Source: Actinomycetota bacterium (GTDB lineage Bacteria; Actinomycetota; Actinomycetes; Streptosporangiales; Streptosporangiaceae). From it: a stretch of 38,253 nucleotides of DNA. The position numbers and the translations under genes are program-made. How positions within the stretch are numbered: the stretch's first letter is position 1; the number at the start of each line of letters is the position of its first letter. The stretch covers positions 1 to 38,253 of the forward strand of contig DAHVAN010000339.1 of the NCBI GenBank assembly GCA_027314595.1, written 5' to 3'. The notes under the pieces were generated by a model, which was not told the origin of the DNA, did not search any database, and saw only the letters and a list, made by a program, of their open reading frames with translations. Shown in pieces: positions 7,999 through 15,229 of the stretch.

Positions 7999-10572
7999 AT
8001 GCTGCTAAAGGTGCGTATGAAAAGTTCTGCGTACGAAAGTGATGACATGCGCTTCCGGGGGGTGGCGGCAGGCGTGACGGGTGGAGCAGGCAGTGCGGCG
8101 GCCGGGCAGCAGAGCGTCCCGCGCGTCGCGGGAGGCGGGGCGGGCAGCCCGCAGCGGCTCTGCCAGGCGCCGCAAGAGCCGGACCAGGCGCTGGTCCCCG
8201 GCGGCAGGGCCGGCTCGTGGGCTGGCTACCGGGCAACCGGGGTGGGCGCCTGGGAGTGGCACATGGACTCGGGGCTGGTCTGCCTCGACGGGCCTGCGAT
8301 GGCCTTGCTGGGCGTCGACCCGGACACCTACGACGGACGCGTCGAAACCTGGATCAGTCACGTTCATCCCGACGACATCGCCTGGGTCACCGCCGGGGTG
8401 GGCAAGGCGGTCAGCGCGCGCGGGCCGTACCAGGCCGAGTGCAGGGTCTGCCGGCCGGACGGCAGCACCCGCTGGGTGCAGGTCCGCGCCCAGGTCGAGT
8501 CGGACGGGGACGGGAACCCGTTCCGGATGCTGGGCACGGCGTGGGACACGACGCGGGCACGCGCGGCCAGCGACGGCCTGCGCAGCGCCCTGCGGTACAT
8601 GAGCGACGGTTTCCTTTCCGTCGGCAGGGACTGGCGGGTGATCTTCGCCAACGTCGAGGCCGAGCGCCTGCTGGCCGCACAGCATGACCTGACAGGGCGG
8701 CTGCTGTGGGACCTGCTGGTGATCCGGCGGGTACCGGGCCTGGAGGCCCGCTGCCGCGAGGCGGCCGCCGGGACGACGCCGGCGAGCTTCGATGTCCGGT
8801 GGCCGGACACCGCACACTGGTACCGCTTCCGGCTCGTCCCCGTGCCTGACGGCCTGGCCTGGTACTTCACCGACATCACCGAGTCGCGCGCGCGCCAGGC
8901 CGGGCAGGAAGCGGCCGAGCGCACGGCGGCCGAGCGCGCCGCCAGGATCCAGGACCTGGCCTCCTCCCTGGCCGAGGCCGTCACCTCGCTGGACATCGTG
9001 GCCGCGGTCGCCGACCGGGTGCTGCCGCCGTTCGGGGCCTCCGGGCTGATCATCCAGGTAGTCGAGGACGGCCGGATGCGCACGGTCGGGGCGGTCGGCT
9101 ACTCCCAGCCCTTCCTGGACCTGGTCAACGGCCCGGTGCCCGATTTCACCCCGGTCGCGGATGTGCTGAGCCGCCGCCAGCCCTCGTTCATCTCGTCGGC
9201 GGACGAGTACGTGCGGCGCTACCCGGCCACGGCGGACGTGCTTGGCGTATGCGGCAAGCAGGCGTGGGCGTACCTGCCGCTGGTCGTCTCTGGGCGGGTG
9301 GTGGGCCTGTGCGTGGTCTCCTTTGCCCGGCCGCGCCTGCTGACCGGCGCCGAGCGCGCGCTGATGAGCACGCTCAGCGGCCTGATCGCGCAGGCTCTGG
9401 AGCGTGCCAGGCTCTTCGACGCCGAGCACGCCCGGTCTCAGGCGCTGCAGCGCGCCCTGCTGCCGCGGCAGCTGCCTGAGCTGCCCGCCGTCACCGCGGC
9501 GGCCAGGTATCTGCCCGCCGGACGGGGCATGGACGTGGGCGGCGACTGGTATGACGTCATCCCCCTGTCGGCCGACCGGGTTGCCCTGGTCATCGGTGAC
9601 GTCATGGGGCACGGGCTGCCAGAAGCGGTCATCATGGGGCGCGTGCGCACCGCGCTGCAGACCCTGTCCGACCTCGAGCTGCCGCCCGACGAGGTCCTGG
9701 CGCACCTCAACGACCTGGTCTACGGCCTCGGTGACGACTCGTTCGTCACGTGCCTTTACGCGATCTACGACCCGACGACCAGCAGCTGCACCGTCGCCAG
9801 GGCGGGCCACCCGCCGCCCGCTGTCGTCTGCCCGGACGGCACCGTGCAGTTCGCGCAGGCCGGCGCCGATCCGCCGCTGGGCGTGGCCGGGCCCCCGTTC
9901 GAGGTGTCGGAGCTGCCGATTCCGGACGGCGCCCTGCTCGTGCTGTACACCGACGGCCTGATCGGCTCGGCCAGCTGCGACCCGGCTGTAGGCATGGGCC
10001 GGATGGCCGGGCTGCTCCGGGCGCTTAAGGCCGAGGGCCTGGACCGGATGTGCGACAGCCTCACGCGGGCACTGCTGCCCGATGACCAGCAGCGGCCCGA
10101 CGACGCTGCCCTGCTCGTGGCCCGGGTCCGGGCCACGGCACCAGACGCCGTCGCCACCTGGCCGCTGCCCGAGGACCCGCGGGCGGCCGGCGATGCCCGC
10201 CGGCACGTGCGCGACCAGCTCGCCTCCTGGCAGCTGGAGGAGCTCACGACGACCACCGAGCTGGTCGTCAGCGAACTGGTCGCGAACGTGGTCCGGCACG
10301 CCCGCGGCCCGTACCGGCTCCGGCTGCTGCGCAGCCGGAGCCTAGTCTGCGAGGTCTTCGACGGAAGCCTGACCACGCCGCGCCCCCGCCGGGCGGCCTG
10401 GACTGACGAGGGCGGCCGCGGCCTGCAGCTGATCGCCGCGCTCTGTGACCGCTGGGGAACCCGGAACGTGACGACCGGCAAGGTCATCTGGACCGAGCAG
10501 TCCCTGCCCGCGCCTTCACCCGCCGCGGCCAGCGCCCCGGGCATCACGCAGGAGCGGGCAGTCCCCCGCTGA
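7999..10572 (+). CDS. PAS-PAS-GAF-PP2C (SpoIIE/RsbU-type) phosphatase with C-terminal HATPase kinase domain
   Basis: A large cytoplasmic signalling protein, about 857 residues from the chosen ATG. Domains in order are: PAS 1 (about 70-187, with the HVHPDD motif), PAS 2 (about 192-294, ending in a coiled linker), GAF (about 320-474), PP2C/SpoIIE phosphatase (about 477-710) and an RsbW-like HATPase_c domain (about 717-837). The phosphatase metal-binding acids are present: GGDWYDVIP, IGDVMGHG, YTDG and PDDAALL. The HATPase shows its N-box ELVVSELVANVVRHA and a G-box-like EGGRGLQLI. Such proteins reset partner-switching systems (anti-sigma factor and antagonist) in response to a PAS/GAF signal; no partner gene is adjacent. 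Start choice is uncertain: 7999 has AGCGGGGA at useful spacing, and the ATGs at 8017 and 8047 are alternatives that leave all domains intact. Confidence 0.9.
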   Translation: MLLKVRMKSSAYESDDMRFRGVAAGVTGGAGSAAAGQQSVPRVAGGGAGSPQRLCQAPQEPDQALVPGGRAGSWAGYRATGVGAWEWHMDSGLVCLDGPAMALLGVDPDTYDGRVETWISHVHPDDIAWVTAGVGKAVSARGPYQAECRVCRPDGSTRWVQVRAQVESDGDGNPFRMLGTAWDTTRARAASDGLRSALRYMSDGFLSVGRDWRVIFANVEAERLLAAQHDLTGRLLWDLLVIRRVPGLEARCREAAAGTTPASFDVRWPDTAHWYRFRLVPVPDGLAWYFTDITESRARQAGQEAAERTAAERAARIQDLASSLAEAVTSLDIVAAVADRVLPPFGASGLIIQVVEDGRMRTVGAVGYSQPFLDLVNGPVPDFTPVADVLSRRQPSFISSADEYVRRYPATADVLGVCGKQAWAYLPLVVSGRVVGLCVVSFARPRLLTGAERALMSTLSGLIAQALERARLFDAEHARSQALQRALLPRQLPELPAVTAAARYLPAGRGMDVGGDWYDVIPLSADRVALVIGDVMGHGLPEAVIMGRVRTALQTLSDLELPPDEVLAHLNDLVYGLGDDSFVTCLYAIYDPTTSSCTVARAGHPPPAVVCPDGTVQFAQAGADPPLGVAGPPFEVSELPIPDGALLVLYTDGLIGSASCDPAVGMGRMAGLLRALKAEGLDRMCDSLTRALLPDDQQRPDDAALLVARVRATAPDAVATWPLPEDPRAAGDARRHVRDQLASWQLEELTTTTELVVSELVANVVRHARGPYRLRLLRSRSLVCEVFDGSLTTPRPRRAAWTDEGGRGLQLIAALCDRWGTRNVTTGKVIWTEQSLPAPSPAAASAPGITQERAVPR

Positions 10573-10575
10573 TCA

Positions 10576-10605
10576 CACCGGCAGGGAGGAGGCCGCCAGC
10601 CGGTG
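10576..10605. terminator. Possible weak hairpin between convergent genes
   Basis: CACCGGC (10576-10582) and GCCGGTG (10599-10605) pair across a 16-nt loop just after the phosphatase stop. The gene on the other strand ends at 10775, so a shared terminator zone is expected in this 200-bp gap. No T-tract. Confidence 0.3.
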
Positions 10606-10774
10606 CTCCAGCGCAACCCGCGGGAGCGTCTTTAGATGCGAGCGCCTCGGGTGGGTCAGTGGCTCGGGTCCCATGCGGCCTCCTCGCCGCGGGCGCAGTA
10701 GTACACCCCGCCCTGCGCTGCTCGTCAACGGGAGCGCGCCGCCGCGATCCCGCCCCCCGGCAAGCTCGTGGGCG

Positions 10775-11461
10775 CTATCCAGAACCGAGCCAGTCGCCGA
10801 GTGCCTGGGTGACCAGGCTGGGCTGCTCGAGGGTGGACAGATGCCCGCTGCCAGGCACCACGACCAGCCGCGCGCCGGGTATCGCAGCGGCCATCTCGGC
10901 CGACAGTTCCGGCGGGATGTACGCGTCATGCTCTCCCACGAGCACCAAGGTCGGGCAGCGGATCGAGGGCAGGCTCGGCCGCGAGTCCGGCCTGGACATC
11001 AGCGCCAGCTGCTGCCTGATGAACGCATCCGGTCCCGTCTCCTCGGCCATGAGCTGCACGATCTCCCGCAACCGGCGGTCGCCCAGCCGCGCAGGCGCGA
11101 CCAGGATCGGCCACAGATCGCCGGGGACCTCCGTGAACCGCCCGGCCCGGGTCTTCGCGATCTGCGCCTGGCGGCGCGCCGTCTGCTCCGGCGTGTCCGG
11201 GCGCGCGGTGGTGTCAAGCAGCGCCAGTCTCGCGACGCGCCCGGCCGCCTGGCGCATGATGGCCAGCGCGATGTACCCGCCCATGGACAGGCCGGCCAGC
11301 GCGAACCTGGGTGGTGCGGCAGCCAGGATGGCGCTGGCCATCTGCCCGATCGTCTCACCCCGGGTATTGTCCGCCACCATGACAGGCCCCTGGCGCCACA
11401 GCGCCGGGAGCTGTTCGGCATACAGGCGCGGCGAGGTGAGCAGCCCGGGCACAAGCACCAC
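10775..11461 (-). CDS. Alpha/beta hydrolase fold protein
   Basis: A 228-residue cytoplasmic hydrolase. It opens directly with the first core strand VLVPGLLTS. The nucleophile elbow is GLSMGG (Ser59), the acid lies in VGEHDAYIP and the His in GSGHLSTLEQP, so the triad is complete. The family (carboxylesterase / 3-oxoadipate enol-lactonase-like) usually has 10-30 residues before the first strand. Here the only usable start is GTG 11461, without a good ribosome site. The frame stays open to a stop at 11564, reading a proline-rich stretch with no ATG or GTG, so a rare start codon or a slightly truncated N-terminus is possible. Substrate unknown. Confidence 0.75.
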   Translation of the reverse strand: MVLVPGLLTSPRLYAEQLPALWRQGPVMVADNTRGETIGQMASAILAAAPPRFALAGLSMGGYIALAIMRQAAGRVARLALLDTTARPDTPEQTARRQAQIAKTRAGRFTEVPGDLWPILVAPARLGDRRLREIVQLMAEETGPDAFIRQQLALMSRPDSRPSLPSIRCPTLVLVGEHDAYIPPELSAEMAAAIPGARLVVVPGSGHLSTLEQPSLVTQALGDWLGSG

Positions 11462-11786
11462 TGGCAGCGTCTGTGGCAGCTGGGCGCGGCCGGCAGCCGG
11501 CCCGCCCGGCGGGTCTACAGCCCCAACTGGAATGGCAAACCTCCGTGGCAGAAATCCAGGGACTCATTATTTCAGCCACGTCGCAGTTCGGCTTGCACCT
11601 GGGGCCGGCCGCTGCAGGCGGCGCCCCCGCTCGCCGCCAGTGCCGCGACCAGCCGCTCGGTCGGCGTGAGAGCCGCAGGGCCCGACCGGGCGCCGGGCCT
11701 TCACCGCCCGCACGCAGCTGCCGGTAACCGGGCAGCAGGCGCCGGGCCGTTCCCCGCCGGCCATGCGGGCAGTACCTGGGAACGGC
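11462..11786. other. Intergenic stretch between hydrolase and arsMN
   Basis: About 325 bases with no supported gene. It holds one bulged hairpin at 11717-11736 (GCTGCCGGT against ACCGGGCAGC), which sits 51 nt past the arsMN stop and may end that transcript. A less GC-rich patch near 11535-11585 may carry the promoter of the minus-strand hydrolase. Confidence 0.4.
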
Positions 11787-13019
11787 TCAGCCCGTTCCCG
11801 TCACACGGCTGCGCCGCTCGACCAGCACCGTGTCCCGCCACCGGCCGTGATGGCAGCCGACCCGCTCCCGCACGCCCACGACCCGGAACCCGGCCCGCTC
11901 GTGCAGGGCCAGGCTCGCCGTGTTCTCCGGGAATACCCCGGACTGGACTGTCCAGATCCCGGCGTCCTCCGACGACGCGATCAGCGCGCCGAGCAGCGCC
12001 CCGCCGATCCCCTTGCCGTGATGCCCGGGGTCCACGTAGACGCTGTGCTCGATGACGCCCGCGTACGCGCGCCGGCTGGACACCGGCGAGGCGGCTGTCC
12101 AGCCGAGTACCCGCCCGGTCGCGGCGCTGACGGCGACGTGGCGGTGCAGCGGCAGCTTCCCTGCGTCGAACGCCGCCCACGACGGCGCGGCGGTCTCGAA
12201 GCTGGCCTGCCCGGTGTCCAGGCCCGCCTGGTAGATGGCCAGCACCTGCCCGGCGTCGCCGGCCCGCATCGGCCGGATCAGCACGCCGGCCGGGGCGGCG
12301 GGCCGCACGGCCTGGATGACCGCCGAGGACAGGCCGCCCCAGGCATCCGCCGTCAAGGTGATGCTGACCTGGGTGAAGCCGGCCGCCAGGAGCTGGTCCC
12401 GGTACCGGGCGGCGGTCACCGTCCCGGCCGCGCAGCCGGTCCGCCGCTCAGCCTCGGCGCGCAGGACGGGATCGGCGTCCTGGTCGGCGATGACGTCGCT
12501 GATGCCCAGCCGCCCGCCGGGCCGCAGCACGCGGAACGCCTCGGCCAGCACCCGCGGCTTGTCCGCAGACAGGTTGACCACGCAGTTGGAGATCACGACG
12601 TCCACCTGCGCGTCAGGCAGCGGGACCTCCTCGATGCTCCCGGGCAGGAACTCCGTGTTGCCCGCGCCTGCGGCGGCGGCGTTCGCGCGGGCCAGGGCGA
12701 TCATCTCCGCCGAGGCGTCCAGCCCGTAGACCCGGCCCGCCGGGCCGACCCGCCGCGCCGACAGCAGCACGTCAAGGCCGCCGCCGGACCCCAGGTCCAG
12801 CACGGTCTCGCCCGGCTCCAGCGCGGCGACCGCCACCGGGTTCCCGCAGGCAAGGCTGGCCCGCAGCGCGGCCTCCGGCACCCCGCCCGCCTCACCGTAT
12901 GCGGCGGCACCGAAGCAGCCCTCCCCGTCGGTGACCTCACCCCCGGCGGCTGCCATCCGGGCCAGCCGGCTGTACCGGGCCACCACCGCGGCACGGACCT
13001 GATCAGTGTCATCGGGCAC
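11787..13019 (-). CDS. arsM: Arsenite methyltransferase (ArsM) fused to GNAT acetyltransferase (ArsN-like)
   Basis: A 410-residue two-domain protein. Residues 1-240 are an ArsM-type SAM-dependent arsenite methyltransferase. It has the SAM loop DLGSGGGLD (75-83), the ISNCVVNL motif, and four cysteines (35, 58, 146, 196) in the contexts GCFG, ACGNP, SNCV and TGCAAG, which match the four conserved Cys of characterised ArsM enzymes. Residues 246-410 are a GNAT domain of the phosphinothricin/arsinothricin acetyltransferase type: it begins IRPMRAGDA and has the acetyl-CoA loop HHGKGIGGALL (333-343) and FPENTASLALHERAGFR. Methylation turns As(III) into methylarsenicals, and ArsN-type enzymes acetylate the amino group of arsinothricin-like compounds. 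The GTG start at 13019 has GGAGGT four bases upstream. It lies 23 nt after arsR on the same strand, so it is arsenic-inducible by inference. Confidence 0.9.
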   Translation of the reverse strand: MPDDTDQVRAAVVARYSRLARMAAAGGEVTDGEGCFGAAAYGEAGGVPEAALRASLACGNPVAVAALEPGETVLDLGSGGGLDVLLSARRVGPAGRVYGLDASAEMIALARANAAAAGAGNTEFLPGSIEEVPLPDAQVDVVISNCVVNLSADKPRVLAEAFRVLRPGGRLGISDVIADQDADPVLRAEAERRTGCAAGTVTAARYRDQLLAAGFTQVSITLTADAWGGLSSAVIQAVRPAAPAGVLIRPMRAGDAGQVLAIYQAGLDTGQASFETAAPSWAAFDAGKLPLHRHVAVSAATGRVLGWTAASPVSSRRAYAGVIEHSVYVDPGHHGKGIGGALLGALIASSEDAGIWTVQSGVFPENTASLALHERAGFRVVGVRERVGCHHGRWRDTVLVERRSRVTGTG

Positions 13020-13042
13020 TGCTACCTCCACGATCGCGAGGG

Positions 13043-13378
13043 TCAGCAGGACGGGGCCGCCGGGACGGGGCGGCCCATGACGATGTCGGCGGCGGACGGG
13101 AAGCACTCCACGCACGCGTCATTGACCCGGTAGTACGCCGCCGTGCCCCGCCGCTCGGCCAGCACGAACCGGACCCCGGCCAGGACCTTCAGGTGCTCCG
13201 ACACCGTGGACTGGCCGACCCCCAGCTCGGCGGTGATCGCCCCGACCGTCATCGGCTCGCCCCGCCGGGCCAGCAGCGACACGATCTGCACCCGGGTCGC
13301 GTCGGCCAGCGCCCGGAACCACGACGCGTACTCCGCCGCCGTCACCCGGTCCAGCGGCCCGCCCTGCTCACTATTCAT
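13043..13378 (-). CDS. arsR: ArsR-family metalloregulator (first copy), controls arsMN
   Basis: A 111-residue winged-helix repressor (HTH about 20-85, with VGQSTVSEHLKVL as recognition helix). It has no CVC motif in the DNA-binding helix. Candidate As(III)/Sb(III) ligands are Cys89 and Cys92 (ACVECF) and the C-terminal Cys111, a C-terminal site unlike the E. coli type. It is first in a two-gene operon with arsMN, 23 nt apart. A perfect inverted repeat overlaps its start codon, which suggests autorepression. No ribosome site is visible before the ATG, so the message may be leaderless or nearly so. Confidence 0.87.
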   Translation of the reverse strand: MNSEQGGPLDRVTAAEYASWFRALADATRVQIVSLLARRGEPMTVGAITAELGVGQSTVSEHLKVLAGVRFVLAERRGTAAYYRVNDACVECFPSAADIVMGRPVPAAPSC

Positions 13379-13404
13379 CGTTAATCGACGATAGACGATG
13401 AATA
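13372..13404. promoter_or_regulatory. Candidate ArsR operator overlapping the arsR start codon
   Basis: TATTCATCGT (13372-13381) and ACGATGAATA (13395-13404) form a perfect 10-bp inverted repeat around a 13-nt spacer. The left arm contains the arsR ATG on the minus strand. The stretch is markedly AT-richer than its surroundings. An autoregulatory site is inferred. Confidence 0.6.
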
Positions 13405-13656
13405 CCTGGCACGCTAGCCCCAGGCTCCAGGTGAGTCCAGGACAAGCCGGGGAACCGGAGATCGTTCAGTAAAAATTGAGTCAATAAATATTGAGCAAGA
13501 CAGCGGCCTGGCGCGGCGGGCGGCGGCGCACGCGGCGCTCGCCGACCCGGCTGGCCGCAGCAGGCGCCGCCGGAAAGGCCAGCTGACATGCCGGCATCCC
13601 CGCCGCCTTGCCCCGCGCGAAGACCCACCGGGAGCACGCTGGCAGGCGCAGACGGG
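13405..13656. other. Gap between the two arsR genes
   Basis: About 250 bases with no convincing gene; the open frames have shadow composition. It holds an AT-rich island at 13465-13500, including the palindrome annotated separately, about 100 bp upstream of the arsR-arsMN start. Confidence 0.4.
13481..13494. promoter_or_regulatory. AT-rich palindrome, possible second ArsR-type site
   Basis: TCAATAAATATTGA is a perfect palindrome with 6-bp arms around AA. It sits in an AT-rich island within GC-rich DNA. TCAA/TTGA half-sites are common in ArsR/SmtB operators. Which of the two regulators would bind here is unknown. Confidence 0.4.
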
Positions 13657-14037
13657 TCAGCCCGCAGTTCCCGCAAGGGCAACCGGGGGCGCGAGCACCG
13701 CCGACATCCGCTCCATCACGCCCGGATTGACCCGGTAGTACACCCAGGTGCCGCGCCGCTCGGAGCTGATCAGGCCGGCCTCGCGCAAGATCTTCAGGTG
13801 GTAGCTGACTGACGGGGCGGTCACGTCGAACGCCCCCAGCAGGTCGCACACGCACGACTCCCCGCCGTCGTGGCAGGCGATCAGCGACAGCAGCCGCAGC
13901 CGCACCGGGTCGGCGATGGCCTTGAACAGCGGCGCCAGCTCAGCGGCGCCGGCCGGCGGCAGCGGCTCGCGCGCCAGCGGCTCGCAGCACGCAGCCGCGG
14001 TGAGGTCAATGACCGGGAGCAGCTTAGGGTTAACCAT
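13657..14037 (-). CDS. arsR: ArsR-family metalloregulator (second copy)
   Basis: A 126-residue ArsR/SmtB repressor. The winged helix spans about 35-105, with recognition helix APSVSYHLKIL. Two possible arsenic sites are visible. One is the classical Cys62-Val-Cys64 (CVC) in the metal-sensing helix. The other is an N-terminal Cys17-Cys18 pair plus Cys55, the arrangement known from Corynebacterium glutamicum ArsR1. The start is placed at ATG 14037 with AGAGGG directly in front; an in-frame ATG at 14055 is an alternative with no better site. It is divergent from the broken arsI-like ORF, with about 108 bp between, so it probably once controlled that gene. It ends 250 bp before the other arsR operon begins. 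Confidence 0.88.
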   Translation of the reverse strand: MVNPKLLPVIDLTAAACCEPLAREPLPPAGAAELAPLFKAIADPVRLRLLSLIACHDGGESCVCDLLGAFDVTAPSVSYHLKILREAGLISSERRGTWVYYRVNPGVMERMSAVLAPPVALAGTAG

Positions 14038-14145
14038 CCCTCTAATTTGACACATCTTTAAGCAGAGCGCCAAACTGAGGCCGGACTCTGGCTAGAGGAC
14101 TCTTTAATCAGCGCGTCCTGTGCCCGTCGACGAGGGAGGAACCCC

Positions 14146-14487
14146 ATGTCCCGAGTCCAGCCCGCCCTCCGCGTCGCCGACCTGGAAGGCGAGGCCGAGA
14201 CCACCGGGGAGGTCACCCCCGGCAGCGACGGCGCGAAGGCCGCGCACTGGTACCGGATGGCCGCCGAGGCCGCCGACCGGGGCGGCGACCCGCGCACGCG
14301 GGTGTGGGTGCGCGGGCGGGCCGCCATCGCGGTGGGCTATGAGGGCGCGGCGCTGCCGGTCGCGCGCATGTTTGCCTGGCGTAGCCAGCCCGGCCGCCCA
14401 GATGGTCCGTGGCGGTGCCGCCGCGCCCGTCCTGTTGACAGCCGGGAGTCGGCGGCGCTAATTTTGAGCAGGTGCATTGAGCAGTAG
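14146..14487 (+). pseudogene. Broken arsI-like gene start joined to a TPR-regulator fragment
   Basis: The ORF (113 codons) begins after an excellent ribosome site (GAGGGAGGAACCCC). Its first 15 residues, MSRVQPALRVADLEG, match how ArsI/CadI-type glyoxalase-fold C-As lyases begin. The metal-binding and Cys-rich region that should follow is absent. From about residue 28 (KAAHWYRMAAEAADRGGD, then RGRAAIAVGYEGAALPVA) it reads like the TPR repeat region of an XRE-type actinobacterial regulator, then decays. Two unrelated fragments thus share one frame after a deletion or recombination. Its position divergent from an arsR gene fits a former arsI. A functional chimeric product seems unlikely. Confidence 0.6.
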
Positions 14488-14494
14488 CTCAAAA
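14462..14494. promoter_or_regulatory. Candidate TetR operator with three TTGAGC half-sites
   Basis: TTGAGC occurs at 14464-14469 and 14477-14482, and its complement GCTCAA at 14487-14492. The last two form a perfect inverted repeat with a 4-nt spacer. The outermost pair extends to TTTTGAGC/GCTCAAAA (14462-14469, 14487-14494). It ends about 10 nt before the tetR start, fitting autorepression. Confidence 0.55.
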
Positions 14495-14504
14495 CGAGGT
14501 GTAC

Positions 14505-15161
14505 ATGGCAAAATCCGGCAAGCTGAGCAGACCCGAACCGCGCTCCTCGAAAAGCTCCGCTCATACTCGTCAGGCTCTCGTGCGGGCCGCCATCGAGACA
14601 CTCAAGACGGACGGCTTCGCCCGTACCAGTGCGCGGGTGATCGCCTGCCGCGCCGGGAGCAACCAGAGCCTGATCTTCTACCACTTCGGATCCGTCGCCA
14701 ATCTCCTGCTGGCGGCCCTGGACGAGGTCAGTGCCGATCGCCTTGAGCGCTACAGCGCGACGGCGGCGCAGATCGGCTCGCTCTCCCAACTGGTTGATGT
14801 CGCAGAGGTGATCTTCCGGGAGGATCTTGACGAAGGGCACGCGGCAGTTTTGGCGGAGCTGGTGTCCGGTGCGGCGTCAGTGCCTGGCTTCGGTACCGAG
14901 GTAGCGGCCCGGCTCCGGTCCTGGACGCAGTTCGCGCAGGACGCAGTCGAGAAGGCGGCTGATTCCTCGGTGCTTGGCCTCAGCCTGCCATCAGCGGATG
15001 TCGCCTACAGCCTCGTCGCGCTTTACCTCGGGTTGGAGATGCTCAGCCACCTTGACGGAGACCGTGACCGGGCTTTTGCCCTCTTCCATCGGGCCAAGCA
15101 GCTCGCCGCCTTGGCCGAGGTGCTTGGCTTCTCCTCCCCAGCCAAGGAGGCGTCACCGTGA
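14505..15161 (+). CDS. TetR/AcrR-family transcriptional regulator
   Basis: A 218-residue repressor. The N-terminal HTH spans about residues 20-65 (HTRQALVRAAIETL, then a GFARTSARVIACRAG helix-turn-helix and LIFYHFGS, the family signature). The helical ligand domain is about 80-215. The ATG at 14505 is preceded by GAGGTG; an in-frame GTG two codons upstream lies inside that site. It is the first gene of a three-gene plus-strand operon with the NmrA-like reductase and the membrane protein, and its own promoter carries the repeated TTGAGC sites. It probably senses a small molecule handled by the reductase. Ligand unknown. Confidence 0.88.
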   Translation: MAKSGKLSRPEPRSSKSSAHTRQALVRAAIETLKTDGFARTSARVIACRAGSNQSLIFYHFGSVANLLLAALDEVSADRLERYSATAAQIGSLSQLVDVAEVIFREDLDEGHAAVLAELVSGAASVPGFGTEVAARLRSWTQFAQDAVEKAADSSVLGLSLPSADVAYSLVALYLGLEMLSHLDGDRDRAFALFHRAKQLAALAEVLGFSSPAKEASP

Positions 15162-15229
15162 AGGCGGCACCTCGTCTTGCAGCGGCTGCCGAGGCTGCCA
15201 TGTCTGACTCGGCGATGAACCATGCCTGA
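15158..15229 (+). CDS. Possible 23-codon coupling ORF between tetR and the reductase
   Basis: A GTG overlaps the tetR stop (GTGA) and opens a 23-residue frame (MKAAPRLAAAAEAAMSDSAM and three more residues). Its TGA lies inside the first codons of the reductase gene (ATGCCTGA). No other link bridges the 60-nt gap, and the reductase ATG lacks a good ribosome site, so terminating ribosomes could reinitiate there. The peptide has no recognisable features; this is a translational-coupling hypothesis. Confidence 0.3.
   Translation: MKAAPRLAAAAEAAMSDSAMNHA

Noticed and set aside
14337-14840. Minus-strand 167-codon ORF over the tetR gene
   Set aside because: Antisense to a TetR with clear HTH and ribosome site.
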